Below, one piece after another: positions 8,825-18,289 of a stretch of 64,000 bases of DNA; the first letter of the stretch is position 1, and the number at the start of each line of letters is the position of its first letter. The stretch is from positions 2,566,001-2,630,000 of the forward strand of contig NZ_JAUSYV010000001.1 in the NCBI RefSeq assembly GCF_030817055.1, read 5' to 3'. Source of the DNA: Bacillus sp. V2I10. Its GTDB lineage: Bacteria > Bacillota > Bacilli > Bacillales > Bacillaceae. A program made the translations under genes and the position numbers. The notes under the pieces are model-generated. The model saw only the letters and a program-made list of their open reading frames with translations, ran no database searches and had not been told where the DNA came from.

Positions 8825-8849
8825 GGTGCTAGAGTTATTGGCTAGCACC
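8825..8849 (+). other. Stem-loop between araN and araP
   Basis: GGTGCTAG and CTAGCACC form a perfect 8-bp stem with a 9-base loop and no T run. It is more likely to stabilise the upstream araN mRNA or partially attenuate than to terminate fully. Confidence 0.7.
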
Positions 8850-8919
8850 ATCTTATCTTATTAAACGTTTTAATGGCATGGGTTATCATTTACCCTTTTA
8901 AGAGAAACGGGGAGAAAAA

Positions 8920-9810
8920 ATGCAAAAAACGTCTAAGCTTTATCAAAGTGAGCGCAGAAATGCTTATTTATTTATAGCCGCACCTGTTCTAGGATACATT
9001 TTATTTATTTTATTGCCTACACTATATTCTTTTTACGGGTCATTTACAAATTGGAATGGTTTAGGACAAATGAACTTTATCGGATTTACAAATTATTTAG
9101 ACCTTCTAAGTGATGAATCTTTTCATAAAACAATGATTAATACTTTATTTATGATGCTTGGTATTCCATTAGGACTTATTTTAGCTTTATTACTTGCGAT
9201 GGGATTAAATAGAGCTATATTTGGGACTGAAGTTTTTAGAGTGATTTATTATGTACCTGTTATCTCATCAATTGCTGCAATTTCAATTCTTTGGCAATGG
9301 GCCTATAACGGTGATTATGGATTGGTGAACCAATTTTTAAATATTTTTGGAATTGATGGTCCAAGCTGGTTAATGAATAAAGACACTGTAAAACCTGCTT
9401 TAATCCTTATGACGGTTTGGAAAGGGCTTGGATATAGCATGCTATTATATTTGGCTGCTCTGCAAAGTGTTCCAAAAACGTATTATGAAGCAGCAATATT
9501 AGATGGCGCTAATAGTTTTCAAGTATTCAGACATATTACATTACCGATGGTTAAGCCAGTTACATTTTTTATCGTTGTAACCTCAATTATTGGAGGAGCA
9601 CAAATTTTCACGGAAATTAATGTTATGACACCAACGGGTGGACCAGAGTTTGCCTCTGCAACTGTGGTATTTTATATTTGGCAGAAGGCTTTCGGGAATT
9701 TTGAAATGGGTTATGGATCTGCAATGGCAGTTGTACTTGGTCTCTTTATCTTTATCGTTACTTACATTCAATTTAAAATAAATGAAAAATCATCATTTGA
9801 GCTTGATTAA
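8920..9810 (+). CDS. araP: Arabino-oligosaccharide ABC importer permease AraP
   Basis: A MalF-type permease of 296 residues with six predicted membrane segments. The ATPase-contact EAA loop reads EAAILDGANSFQVFRHITLP. AAACGGGGAG precedes the ATG. It pairs with AraQ to form the channel for AraN-bound arabinose oligomers. It is separated from araN by 113 bases that hold a stem-loop, consistent with stoichiometric excess of the binding protein. Confidence 0.9.
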   Translation: MQKTSKLYQSERRNAYLFIAAPVLGYILFILLPTLYSFYGSFTNWNGLGQMNFIGFTNYLDLLSDESFHKTMINTLFMMLGIPLGLILALLLAMGLNRAIFGTEVFRVIYYVPVISSIAAISILWQWAYNGDYGLVNQFLNIFGIDGPSWLMNKDTVKPALILMTVWKGLGYSMLLYLAALQSVPKTYYEAAILDGANSFQVFRHITLPMVKPVTFFIVVTSIIGGAQIFTEINVMTPTGGPEFASATVVFYIWQKAFGNFEMGYGSAMAVVLGLFIFIVTYIQFKINEKSSFELD

Positions 9811-9845
9811 CTGTTGGTATAAGTAAATAGAAAGGAGTGAAGGTA

Positions 9846-10733
9846 ATGGAATTGGTTTTAAAGAAAAAAACAGAGACTAAGGTAAAGTATAGATCAGAAA
9901 AACAAAGTCGGAGAATGACTGATATTATTATTTTCATTTTGTTGAGTGTTGGGGCTGTTTTTATGGTGGCGCCACTCTTATGGATGTTTTCAACATCCTT
10001 TAAAGATATTCAAGAAGTTTATGCACTGCCTCCAGTATGGATTCCAGAGTCATTTAATGCTATTAAGTATATAGAAATTTGGGAAAAGGGTCCATTATTT
10101 AGCGGGATTACTAATAGTTTAATAGTGGCGGTTTCAGTTACTGTTATTGGAACATTTACTTCTAGTTTAGCTGCATTTGCATTTGGAAAAATGAATTTCC
10201 CATTCAAGAATCAATTATTTCTGTTGTTATTAACAGCTATGATGATTCCTTATCCAGTGGTAATGATACCTCAATTTATGATTTTTTCGCAAATTGGATG
10301 GGTTGATACGCTCTTACCGTTAATTGTCCCAGGATTGTTTGGAAATATTATTATGGTTTTCTTCCTGCGACAATATTTAACAAGTATCCCAAACTCAATT
10401 ATCGAGGCTGCCAAAATCGACGGATGTTCATACTTTAAGATCTTTTACAAAATTATTTTTCCATTAGTGAAACCAGCAGTCGCAGCACAGCTAATCCTGT
10501 GGTTTATGGCTATATGGAATGATTATCTCGGACCGATTTTGTACTTGAATTCTCCTGAGAAACAAACATTACAACTTGTTATTGCAAACTTTAACTCTAC
10601 TTATGCCATACAAAGTGATTATCCATTAATCATGGCTGCATCAGTTGTATCCTTACTTCCAATGTTAATAGTGTTTATCGTTTTCCAAAAACAGATTATC
10701 GAATCAGTTGCAATATCAGGAGTAAAAGGATAA
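9846..10733 (+). CDS. araQ: Arabino-oligosaccharide ABC importer permease AraQ
   Basis: A MalG-type permease of 295 residues with six membrane segments and an EAA loop EAAKIDGCSYFKIFYKIIFP; the C terminus ends VAISGVKG as is typical of this family. The ATG at 9846 is chosen because AAAGGAG ends 8 bases before it; an in-frame GTG at 9837 overlaps that ribosome site. It closes the importer genes and is followed after 80 bases by a GH43 gene, probably in the same transcript. Confidence 0.9.
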   Translation: MELVLKKKTETKVKYRSEKQSRRMTDIIIFILLSVGAVFMVAPLLWMFSTSFKDIQEVYALPPVWIPESFNAIKYIEIWEKGPLFSGITNSLIVAVSVTVIGTFTSSLAAFAFGKMNFPFKNQLFLLLLTAMMIPYPVVMIPQFMIFSQIGWVDTLLPLIVPGLFGNIIMVFFLRQYLTSIPNSIIEAAKIDGCSYFKIFYKIIFPLVKPAVAAQLILWFMAIWNDYLGPILYLNSPEKQTLQLVIANFNSTYAIQSDYPLIMAASVVSLLPMLIVFIVFQKQIIESVAISGVKG

Positions 10734-10813
10734 TGATCGAAGACATGGAATAAGCACGCGAATAGTATAATTATTCAAAATATTAAAACAAATAAATTTG
10801 AGGAGTTGTCATA

Positions 10814-11794
10814 ATGAATGAATACAATGTGAAAAATCCGCTAATTGAACAACGAGCAGATCCATTTATTTATAAACATTCAGATGGATACTACTACTTC
10901 ACTGCTTCAGTACCAGAATATGACCGAATTGAGCTTCGCCGCTCTGAAACTATTCAAGGCTTAACTGACGCAGAAGCAAAAACGATATGGATAAAACATG
11001 AGACTGGGATTATGAGTGCTAATATTTGGGCTCCGGAGATTCATTATGTCAATGAAAACTGGTATGTATATTTCGCTGCTGCAAGATCAACTGAAACAAA
11101 GGACGGATTATTTGATCACCGCATGTTTGTACTCGAAAATTCTTCTGCTAATCCGTTAGAAGGGGACTGGGTGGAAAAAGGCCAAGTAAAAACGAAATGG
11201 GAATCCTTTGCTTTAGATGCAACAACATTTGAACATAAAGGGATTAGATACTATGTTTGGGCGCAAAAAGATCCAGAAATTACCGGTAATTCTAACTTGT
11301 ATATCGCTGAAATGGAGAACCCATGGACACTCAAAGGTGAACAGGTTTGTATTACAGCCCCTGAATACGATTGGGAAAAGATTGGCTTCTTAGTGAATGA
11401 AGGTGCAGCAGTTCTTAAACGAAATGGTCGAATTTTCATTTCATATTCAGCAAGTGCAACTGACTTCAACTATTGTATGGGATTATTAACGGCTGATGAA
11501 AACAGTGATTTACTAGATCCGGCATCATGGAAAAAATCCTCTATTCCTGTTTTTACAACGAATGAAGAAACTGCACAATATGGACCAGGTCATAATTGCT
11601 TCACTGTTTCTGAAGATGGATCAAAAGATATTCTCGTTTACCACGCGAGAAATTATAAAGAAATTGAAGGTGATCCTTTGTATGATCCAAACCGGCATAC
11701 ACGCGTTCAGGCTATTGAATGGAATGAAGATGGAACACCTAATTTTGGCGTCCCAGCACCAGATACGAAACCTGTTCTTAATAATAAATATTAA
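10814..11794 (+). CDS. Intracellular GH43 exo-acting alpha-L-arabinofuranosidase/arabinosidase
   Basis: A 326-residue five-bladed beta-propeller glycosidase without signal peptide, so cytoplasmic. The GH43 acidic residues are visible: Asp16 in RADPFI, an Asp in ALDATTF, and the Glu in VNEGAAV. The motifs SANIWAPEIHY and YNWYVYFAA-like segments resemble exo-acting GH43 arabinofuranosidases that shorten alpha-1,5-arabino-oligosaccharides. AGGAG precedes the ATG. It is the last gene of the araNPQ unit, ended by a terminator. The exact linkage preference cannot be read from sequence; a beta-xylosidase is less likely given the context. Confidence 0.8.
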   Translation: MNEYNVKNPLIEQRADPFIYKHSDGYYYFTASVPEYDRIELRRSETIQGLTDAEAKTIWIKHETGIMSANIWAPEIHYVNENWYVYFAAARSTETKDGLFDHRMFVLENSSANPLEGDWVEKGQVKTKWESFALDATTFEHKGIRYYVWAQKDPEITGNSNLYIAEMENPWTLKGEQVCITAPEYDWEKIGFLVNEGAAVLKRNGRIFISYSASATDFNYCMGLLTADENSDLLDPASWKKSSIPVFTTNEETAQYGPGHNCFTVSEDGSKDILVYHARNYKEIEGDPLYDPNRHTRVQAIEWNEDGTPNFGVPAPDTKPVLNNKY

Positions 11795-11799
11795 TTTTG

Positions 11800-11830
11800 A
11801 GGCTGATTCGTTATAGTCAGCCTTTTTTTA
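11800..11830 (+). terminator. Intrinsic terminator of the araNPQ-GH43 operon
   Basis: AGGCTGA and TCAGCCT form a perfect stem around a 10-base loop, followed by TTTTTTT. Confidence 0.85.
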
Positions 11831-11887
11831 ACATCAAAAACAGGCAGAAGGTTGAGATTTTATTAAAATAAAAAATCAATTATAGGT

Positions 11888-12198
11888 ATGTCTGCTATCC
11901 CGCTTTTACTCATCACAGCTTTTGCCATTATGAACTACGATCAAAAGTTGAAAACACTTCTTGCATCTCACTGCCATTCTTCACCTGCAAAAACACCAAT
12001 TGAACAAATTAACGCTTGTATTCTTCATGATGAGGCAAAATGGTCAACCAATAATACTCATGATGCTGAAATCATACTTGTTGTTGATTGGTATTACACA
12101 TTTTCGATTATAAAGTAGCAGGCACACCTCTGCCAGGTATACAAATTATGATCAATTGAACATTTGTTGGCCGTGCCTTAAATCAAGTGGAAGACTAA
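11888..12198 (+). pseudogene. Degraded reading frame of unknown origin
   Basis: An open frame from 11888 ends at 12118. In another frame the following bases read DYKVAGTPLPGIQIMIN, an in-frame TGA, then TFVGRALNQVED and a stop at 12196-12198. This looks like one coding sequence broken by a frameshift and a nonsense codon. No strong ribosome site is seen. I do not recognise the family. It lies between two arabinan units, where gene debris is plausible. Confidence 0.35.
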
Positions 12199-12208
12199 AT
12201 GAAAGAGG

Positions 12209-13552
12209 ATGAAGACGAAGATGATTTTTCCGAAAGAACCAATTAAATATGACTTGTATGATCAGTTAATTGCTGCGCAAGAAGAATTATGGACTATTCA
12301 TAATGTTCATGATCCAGCTCTAATAAAAGACGGAGATACTTACTATGTTTTCTCGACTGATGCAATGGTTGGAGGAGAACTGTCAGGCGGCATTCAAGTG
12401 CGAAAATCGAAGGATTTAATTGAATGGCAATGGGTAGGTCATGCATTTGAACATATTCCTGAGGAAGCATTTGCATGGACAGGTGCGAAAGGGCTGTGGG
12501 CACCGGATGTAACAAAATATGGTGATACTTACTATTTATATTATGCAGCATCGCAATTTGGAAAAAATCAATCTTTTATTGGAGTTGCAACTAGCAAGCA
12601 TATCGAAGGTCCATGGACAGATCAAGGTGAGGTTTTCAAAACAGAACATGGAAAAGACAAACCAAATGCAATAGACCCGAATATAACGTTTGACCAGGAC
12701 GGAACTCCTTGGATGGTCTATGGTTCCTTTTTTGGGGGGATTTATCTTTCTAAAATTGATCCTGCTACCGGTAAGTTAGCGGAACAAAACGAGGGGAAAT
12801 TAATCGCTAGAAGACATCATAGTGTTGAAGCCGCAGTTGAGGGACCCTACATTTTGTATCATCCAGAACTGAAAAAGTACTATTTGTTTGTTTCATATGA
12901 TTCACTGTTCAACACCTATAATATACGTGTCGCAAAAGCAGATCATATAGAGGGACCTTATCTCGATTTTGATGGAAATGTCATGACAAATATTGAAATT
13001 GAACCAAACGAAACTGGTATGAAAGTTCTTGGCGGTTATAAGTTTGGTCAGGCAGAGGGATGGATCGGACCAGGACATAACTCTGTATTGAAAGATGGAG
13101 ATCAATATTTCATTTGCCATCACGCTAGAGGTGAAAGGACAAAAAAACATCATGCTTTGCACATCCGCAGAATTTTATGGACAGAAGACGGTTGGCCTCT
13201 AGTATCACCAGAACGATATGCAGGTGAAATAGAGCAGTCTATAGATCCCGTTGCTATTGCAGGGACCTGGGAATGCATCTTATTTGATAAGCATGAAAAT
13301 AACCAGATCCGTTCATCTTTATTTGAACTGCTGCCAGATGGAAAAATAGCCAGTGAAGAAAATGGATATTGGAAATATGTAAATTACAACTTATTTGAAC
13401 TATTTATAAGCGGTACATTTGGTAAACAAAACATCATTGTCCTACCTGCATGGAATTGGAGCAGCTGGAAATCTACTCTTGTCTTTACAGGTAAAAATGA
13501 AAATGGATATGTCATAATCGCTAAAAAGGTAAATAAGCGGATGAAAGAGTAA
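12209..13552 (+). CDS. Intracellular GH43 endo-1,5-alpha-L-arabinanase-type enzyme
   Basis: A 447-residue GH43 protein with no signal peptide. The catalytic region resembles subfamily 5 arabinanases: NVHDPALI (Asp35 general base), GAKGLWAPDV, AIDPNITFDQDGTPWMVYGS (second Asp), VEGPYI (acid Glu) and WIGPGHNSVL. A C-terminal beta domain from about 340 (GTWECILFD...) is typical of the longer arabinanases. It would degrade imported arabino-oligosaccharides. The ribosome site AGAGGA at 12204 is very close to the ATG at 12209; an in-frame ATG at 12221 is better spaced and is an equally good start. The secreted enzyme at 18290 shares the same catalytic layout. Confidence 0.85.
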   Translation: MKTKMIFPKEPIKYDLYDQLIAAQEELWTIHNVHDPALIKDGDTYYVFSTDAMVGGELSGGIQVRKSKDLIEWQWVGHAFEHIPEEAFAWTGAKGLWAPDVTKYGDTYYLYYAASQFGKNQSFIGVATSKHIEGPWTDQGEVFKTEHGKDKPNAIDPNITFDQDGTPWMVYGSFFGGIYLSKIDPATGKLAEQNEGKLIARRHHSVEAAVEGPYILYHPELKKYYLFVSYDSLFNTYNIRVAKADHIEGPYLDFDGNVMTNIEIEPNETGMKVLGGYKFGQAEGWIGPGHNSVLKDGDQYFICHHARGERTKKHHALHIRRILWTEDGWPLVSPERYAGEIEQSIDPVAIAGTWECILFDKHENNQIRSSLFELLPDGKIASEENGYWKYVNYNLFELFISGTFGKQNIIVLPAWNWSSWKSTLVFTGKNENGYVIIAKKVNKRMKE

Positions 13553-13570
13553 AAATAAATGATCCTCACA

Positions 13571-13586
13571 ACTTGTAAGTATAAGT
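13571..13586 (+). promoter_or_regulatory. Putative AraR half-strength operator
   Basis: ACTTGTAAGTATAAGT matches the AraR box at 13 of 16 positions, with a TAAGTA core in place of TACGTA. It lies 62 bases upstream of the araB -35 box. Confidence 0.45.
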
Positions 13587-13632
13587 AACAGATAAACAAA
13601 GTAAAAAGTACAAAGAGATTACTAAATTTGTA

Positions 13633-13660
13633 TTGAAAAAAATTTTAAAAGTGCTAAGAT
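13633..13660 (+). promoter_or_regulatory. araB promoter
   Basis: TTGAAA (13633-13638), a 16-base spacer and TAAGAT (13655-13660). An AraR box begins 8 bases downstream. The same promoter-operator layout recurs at 31182 and 21889. Confidence 0.65.
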
Positions 13661-13668
13661 TTACTTAA

Positions 13669-13684
13669 GGTTATACGTACGAGT
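13669..13684 (+). promoter_or_regulatory. AraR operator at araB (proximal)
   Basis: GGTTATACGTACGAGT has a perfect TACGTA core and covers the transcription start region. Its centre is 82 bases from the box at 13751. Confidence 0.75.
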
Positions 13685-13750
13685 TGGAATTCAACAGGAT
13701 TTTTTTTAAAAAAACCTTAACTTTTGGTGAAAAGTTATAGCTCTCATCAA

Positions 13751-13766
13751 ACTTGTACGTATAAAA
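13751..13766 (+). promoter_or_regulatory. AraR operator at araB (distal)
   Basis: ACTTGTACGTATAAAA has a perfect TACGTA core (13 of 16). The 82-base spacing to the first operator would permit cooperative binding by looping. Confidence 0.75.
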
Positions 13767-13838
13767 ATAATAAATGAACCTCCTTATCTTTTTAATTGTG
13801 AGGATATATGTTTTAAAGAATGAAGCCGGGGTGAAAAT

Positions 13839-15542
13839 ATGACTAAATATTCAATAGGTGTAGACTATGGAACGCAATCTGGAAGAGCCGTACTTGTGGA
13901 AATTGGTACAGGAAAAGAAGTTGCTACAGCAGTTAAACCATATACTCATGGAGTAATGGATGAATTTTTGCCGAATGGCAATACAAAACTTGAAAACGAT
14001 TGGGCCTTACAGCATCCAACAGATTATATAGAAGTGTTGGAAACGACAATTCCAGAAGTTTTAAAGCAAGCTAACATTTCTGCTGATGATGTTATTGGCA
14101 TTGGAATTGATTTTACAGCATGTACAGTTTTACCAATCAATAAGAATGGAACACCTTTATGCATGACAGATGAATTCAAAAATCATCCACATAGCTTTGT
14201 TAAGCTTTGGAAGCACCATGCAGCACAGGATGAAGCAAATCGTTTAAATGAAATTGCAGAAGCAAGAGGCGAAAATTTTCTTCAACGATACGGGGGGAAA
14301 ATTTCTTCAGAGTGGTTAGTACCTAAACTTTGGCAGATTTTAAACGAAGCACCAGAAATTTATACGGCAACTGATCAATTCGTTGAAGCAGCAGATTGGG
14401 TTATCTATCAATTAACAGGTGATTTAAAAAGAAATAGCTGTACTGCTGGATATAAAGCAATGTGGCATAAGCAAGATGGCTACCCAGCTAAAGAGTTTTT
14501 TAAAGCTCTAGATGAACGTTTAGAAAATGTTGTTGAAGAAAAATTATCGCGTGACATTGTTCCCATCGGTTCAAAAGCAGGGGAACTAACGGAACAATCT
14601 TCAAAATTAATTGGCCTAAATCCAGGAACTGCAGTTGCAATCGCAAACGTAGATGCGCATGTTGCTGTACCTGCTGTAGGAATTACTGAGCCTGGTAAAC
14701 TATTAATGATTATGGGAACGTCTACATGCCATATTTTATTAGGGAATGAGGAAAAGGTTGTCCCTGGTATGTGCGGAGTTGTTGAAGGTGGTGTTATCCC
14801 TGGGTTAATGGGCTATGAAGCTGGCCAGTCCTGTGTGGGAGATCACTTTGAATGGTTCATTGAAAATTGTGTTCCTGCAGCCTACTATGAGGAAGCCATA
14901 ACTAAAGGCGTTAACATCCACCAGCTTTTAACTGAAAAGGCAGCTCAGCTGCAGGTTGGTGAAAGCGGTTTAATTGCGTTGGACTGGTGGAACGGTAACC
15001 GTTCAACATTAGTCGATGCGGATTTAACAGGTGTTTTATTAGGTGCTAATTTACTTACAAAGCCTGAAGAAATCTATCGAGCACTTATTGAAGCTACTGC
15101 ATTTGGAACACGCACAATTGTAGAAGCTTTCAGAAATAGCGGAGTTCCAATTTATGAAGTATATGCATGTGGTGGAATTGCTGAGAAAAACACACTTATG
15201 ATGCAAATATACTCTGATGTATTAAATATGGATATCCGTATTTCAGCCTCTTCACAAACTCCGGCACTGGGATCTGCAATGTTTGGGGCTGTAGCAGCTG
15301 GGAAAGAACGAGGCGGATACAATTCTATAAAAGAAGCTGCAAAAGAGATGGCTAGATTAAAAGAAGATATCTACCAGCCTGTTCAGCGGAATGCGGAGGT
15401 ATATGACCAGTTATTTGCAGAATACTCACGACTGTATGAATATTTTGGACGCGGTGAGAATGATGTAATGAAAAACTTGAAGAAAATTAAGAAAGCTAGT
15501 GTTTCTATAAAAAAACTGTTATTACACAATAATCATTTTTGA
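13839..15542 (+). CDS. araB: Ribulokinase AraB
   Basis: An FGGY-family kinase that phosphorylates L-ribulose to L-ribulose 5-phosphate with ATP. The N-terminal phosphate-binding loop GVDYGTQSGRAVLVEI (residues 7-22) and the C-terminal ATP-site segment YACGGIAEKNTLMMQIYSD are evident. The length of 567 residues is normal. The C terminus ends in a basic tail (KNLKKIKKASVSIKKLLLHN) that looks longer and more basic than usual. It is the first gene of an araB-araD-araA operon under two AraR operators; B. subtilis has the order araA-araB-araD. Confidence 0.95.
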   Translation: MTKYSIGVDYGTQSGRAVLVEIGTGKEVATAVKPYTHGVMDEFLPNGNTKLENDWALQHPTDYIEVLETTIPEVLKQANISADDVIGIGIDFTACTVLPINKNGTPLCMTDEFKNHPHSFVKLWKHHAAQDEANRLNEIAEARGENFLQRYGGKISSEWLVPKLWQILNEAPEIYTATDQFVEAADWVIYQLTGDLKRNSCTAGYKAMWHKQDGYPAKEFFKALDERLENVVEEKLSRDIVPIGSKAGELTEQSSKLIGLNPGTAVAIANVDAHVAVPAVGITEPGKLLMIMGTSTCHILLGNEEKVVPGMCGVVEGGVIPGLMGYEAGQSCVGDHFEWFIENCVPAAYYEEAITKGVNIHQLLTEKAAQLQVGESGLIALDWWNGNRSTLVDADLTGVLLGANLLTKPEEIYRALIEATAFGTRTIVEAFRNSGVPIYEVYACGGIAEKNTLMMQIYSDVLNMDIRISASSQTPALGSAMFGAVAAGKERGGYNSIKEAAKEMARLKEDIYQPVQRNAEVYDQLFAEYSRLYEYFGRGENDVMKNLKKIKKASVSIKKLLLHNNHF

Positions 15543-15615
15543 ATAAAACTGATTATGGGGGAGTGGAGACTAAACATAGGTTTGTTTCACACTTCACAAA
15601 GAAGGGAGAAAAATT

Positions 15616-16332
15616 ATGCTTGAAGTTTTAAAAAAGCTAGTATTAGATGCAAATCTCCATTTACCAAAGTATAAAATGGTGACGTTTACGTGGGGAAATG
15701 TAAGCGGGATTGATCGTGAAAATGGACTTGTGGTAATCAAGCCAAGCGGTGTCGCTTACGAGGAGTTAAAAATAATAGATTTAGTTGTTGTGAATTTAGA
15801 AGGCGATATCGTTGAAGGAGAAATGCGTCCTTCATCAGACACAGCAACACATTTAGCTCTTTATAAAGCTTTTCCAGCAATTGGGGGTGTTGTTCACACT
15901 CATTCACCGTGGGCGACAAGCTGGGCACAGGCAGGCCGTTCAATACCAGCATTAGGAACGACACATGCAGATTACTATTATGGAGAAATTCCTTGTACAA
16001 GAACGCTAACTAAAGAAGAAATTACAAAATCGTATGAACTTGAAACTGGCAATGTCATTATTGAAACCTTTGAAACAGGCGGAATCGACCCACTAGCTAC
16101 CCCAGGTGTTTTAGTATCAGGACATGCGCCATTTTGTTGGGGGAAAGATCCTTTCCAAGCCGTACACAATGCTGTCGTGTTAGAAGAAGTAGCGAAAATG
16201 GCGTTACACACATACCAACTTAATCCAGATATCAATCCAATTGATCAATTGCTATTAGATAAACACTATCTTCGCAAGCATGGAGCTAATGCGTACTATG
16301 GTCAAAAAGATGCAAAGGTAAACCACCAATAA
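15616..16332 (+). CDS. araD: L-ribulose-5-phosphate 4-epimerase AraD
   Basis: A class II aldolase-fold zinc enzyme that converts L-ribulose 5-phosphate to D-xylulose 5-phosphate, delivering arabinose carbon to the pentose phosphate pathway. The zinc ligands lie in VVHTHSPWAT (two His near 95-97) and in VSGHAPFCWG (third His near 170); substrate-binding GNVSG and KPSG motifs are present. Its 238 residues are slightly longer than the approximately 230 typical. AAGAAGGGAG precedes the ATG. It is 73 bases after araB and 31 bases before araA. Confidence 0.95.
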   Translation: MLEVLKKLVLDANLHLPKYKMVTFTWGNVSGIDRENGLVVIKPSGVAYEELKIIDLVVVNLEGDIVEGEMRPSSDTATHLALYKAFPAIGGVVHTHSPWATSWAQAGRSIPALGTTHADYYYGEIPCTRTLTKEEITKSYELETGNVIIETFETGGIDPLATPGVLVSGHAPFCWGKDPFQAVHNAVVLEEVAKMALHTYQLNPDINPIDQLLLDKHYLRKHGANAYYGQKDAKVNHQ

Positions 16333-16363
16333 TCAATCATTCAGTCACTAAGGGGGAAAACAA

Positions 16364-17851
16364 ATGTTAACAGTTAAATCATATGAATTTTGGTTCGTAA
16401 CAGGTAGTCAAGACTTATACGGAGAAGAAACACTTAGAGAAGTAGAAGCGAATTCTAGATTCATTACAGAAGCTCTTGATCGTGACACCGCGGTTACATA
16501 TAAACTTGTCTTTAAATCGGTATTAAAAGAGGCAGATTCCATTCGCAGATTATGTTTAGAGGCAAATGCGGATGAAAACTGTGCTGGTATTATCACATGG
16601 ATGCATACATTTTCACCTGCTAAAATGTGGATCGCTGGTCTTTCAGCATTACAAAAACCGATGCTGCATCTTCATACTCAATTCAACCGTGACATCCCTT
16701 GGGATAGCATTGATATGGACTTCATGAACACAAACCAATCCGCACATGGTGACCGTGAATTTGGATTTATTGGCTGCAGATTGAATGTAAAAAGAAAAGT
16801 TGTTGTAGGTCATTGGGAAAACAATGAAGTAAGAAACAGAATCGGCAGCTGGATGCGTACATCAGTTGCTTTTTCAGAAGGGCAAAACTTAAAGGTTGCG
16901 CGCTTCGGTGATAACATGCGCAGAGTGGCAGTTACTGAAGGAGATAAAGTTGAAGCACAAATTAAACTTGGCTGGACAGTTAATGGTTATGGAGTCGGTG
17001 ATTTAGTACAACGAATGAATGATGTAACTGAACAAGAAGTTAATCAGCTAATGGAAGAGTATGCGAGAGAGTACGATATTGTACCTGAAGGGTTGGAAGA
17101 AGGATCTGCTGTTCGCGAATCAATTCGTTACCAAGCAAGAATTGAGTTAGGCATGAAAGCCTTCTTAGAAGAAGGAAATTACACAGCATTTACAACAACC
17201 TTCGAAGACTTACACGGCATGAAGCAATTACCAGGACTTGCTGTTCAACGCTTAATGTCGCAAGGCTATGGATTTGCTGGTGAAGGTGACTGGAAAACTG
17301 CAGCACTACTTCGTACCTTGAAAATTATTGCTAACAATGAAGATACTTCTTTCATGGAAGATTACACTTATCACTTTGAGCCAGGAAATGAGCTTGTTCT
17401 AGGATCACATATGCTTGAAATTTGCCCTACGATTTCAGCAACGAAACCGAAAGTTGCAGTATATTCTCTGGGAATTGGCGGAAAAGAAGATCCTGCTCGT
17501 CTAATCTTTGATGGCAAAAGCGGTGCAGCAATTAATGCATCAATTATCGACCTTGGACAACGATTCCGTTTAGTTGTTAACGAAGTAGATGCGAAACAAC
17601 CTGAAATTAACTTGCCAAACCTACCCGTTGCAAGAGTACTTTGGACTCCACAGCCATCTCTAAGTGAAGGTGCTGAAAACTGGATTATTGCTGGTGGTGC
17701 CCACCATACAGTATTCTCTTACAAAGTAACAGCTGAACAATTAAGAGACTGGTCTGAATTAGTAGGAATTGAATGTACATTAATTAATAATGACACAAAT
17801 AAACATGCTTTCAAAAATGAATTACGCTGGAATGATGTTGTTTTTAGATAA
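16364..17851 (+). CDS. araA: L-arabinose isomerase AraA
   Basis: A manganese-dependent isomerase converting L-arabinose to L-ribulose. The family's catalytic and metal residues are visible: a Glu within AFTTTFEDLHG (about 276-286), a Glu in SFMEDYTYHF, the His in GSHMLEICP, and the His pair in GGAHHTVFS. The length of 495 residues matches the family. The AAGGGGGA site precedes the ATG. It is the last gene of the araBDA operon; no convincing terminator follows it. Confidence 0.95.
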   Translation: MLTVKSYEFWFVTGSQDLYGEETLREVEANSRFITEALDRDTAVTYKLVFKSVLKEADSIRRLCLEANADENCAGIITWMHTFSPAKMWIAGLSALQKPMLHLHTQFNRDIPWDSIDMDFMNTNQSAHGDREFGFIGCRLNVKRKVVVGHWENNEVRNRIGSWMRTSVAFSEGQNLKVARFGDNMRRVAVTEGDKVEAQIKLGWTVNGYGVGDLVQRMNDVTEQEVNQLMEEYAREYDIVPEGLEEGSAVRESIRYQARIELGMKAFLEEGNYTAFTTTFEDLHGMKQLPGLAVQRLMSQGYGFAGEGDWKTAALLRTLKIIANNEDTSFMEDYTYHFEPGNELVLGSHMLEICPTISATKPKVAVYSLGIGGKEDPARLIFDGKSGAAINASIIDLGQRFRLVVNEVDAKQPEINLPNLPVARVLWTPQPSLSEGAENWIIAGGAHHTVFSYKVTAEQLRDWSELVGIECTLINNDTNKHAFKNELRWNDVVFR

Positions 17852-18289
17852 TTTGGACTGGAATAAAACGTGGTTGATAACAGTCAGACTAATGAAATCA
17901 CCTATCGGGAAATGAAAATAGTTGATATTGAAGACATCTGATTGTTACAGCCGCTCCTCGTTTTTTCTTATATTTGAATTTCATGCAATGTAAAAAATTC
18001 ACTCGTATCAGTATTCTTCACGCATTCCACCTTTTTAGATTAAGGGTATAAATCTGAAAAGCTTCCTATATCAATATTAGTGCCTTTGTAAGTATTATCA
18101 TATGATTCGGTTTACCTTTTCGAGCCAAAATGCTAATTGGTACTATCAAGATAGTCAACTTGAATAATGTTGATTTCGTTAGAAGTGGTAAACTAGCTGT
18201 TGCTTTAGTTTTATTGCGATATATTTTAATATTCTATGCAAAATCAAAGGAATGAAATTCATTATGTTTCTGAAGAGGAGAATGGGAAG
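17852..18289 (+). promoter_or_regulatory. Intergenic region upstream of abnA
   Basis: No gene is recognisable. A weak AraR-like site CTTTGTAAGTATTATC lies at 18084-18099 (10 of 16, TAAGTA core as in the site at 13571). AT-rich -10-like sequences (TATTTT, about 18222) precede the gene, but no clear -35 was found. Control of abnA by AraR is therefore plausible rather than shown. Confidence 0.35.

Noticed and set aside
8860..8880. ATTAAACGTTTTAAT as a cre site before araP
   Set aside because: It lacks the TG and CA ends of the cre consensus; an AT-rich palindrome only.
10814..13552. Two GH43 genes as a recent tandem duplication
   Set aside because: They differ in length and motifs (RADPFI/LDATTF against NVHDPALI/AIDPNI) and belong to different GH43 branches.
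17870..17938. GTG-started 22-codon frame after araA
   Set aside because: Too short, no ribosome site, no homology recognised.
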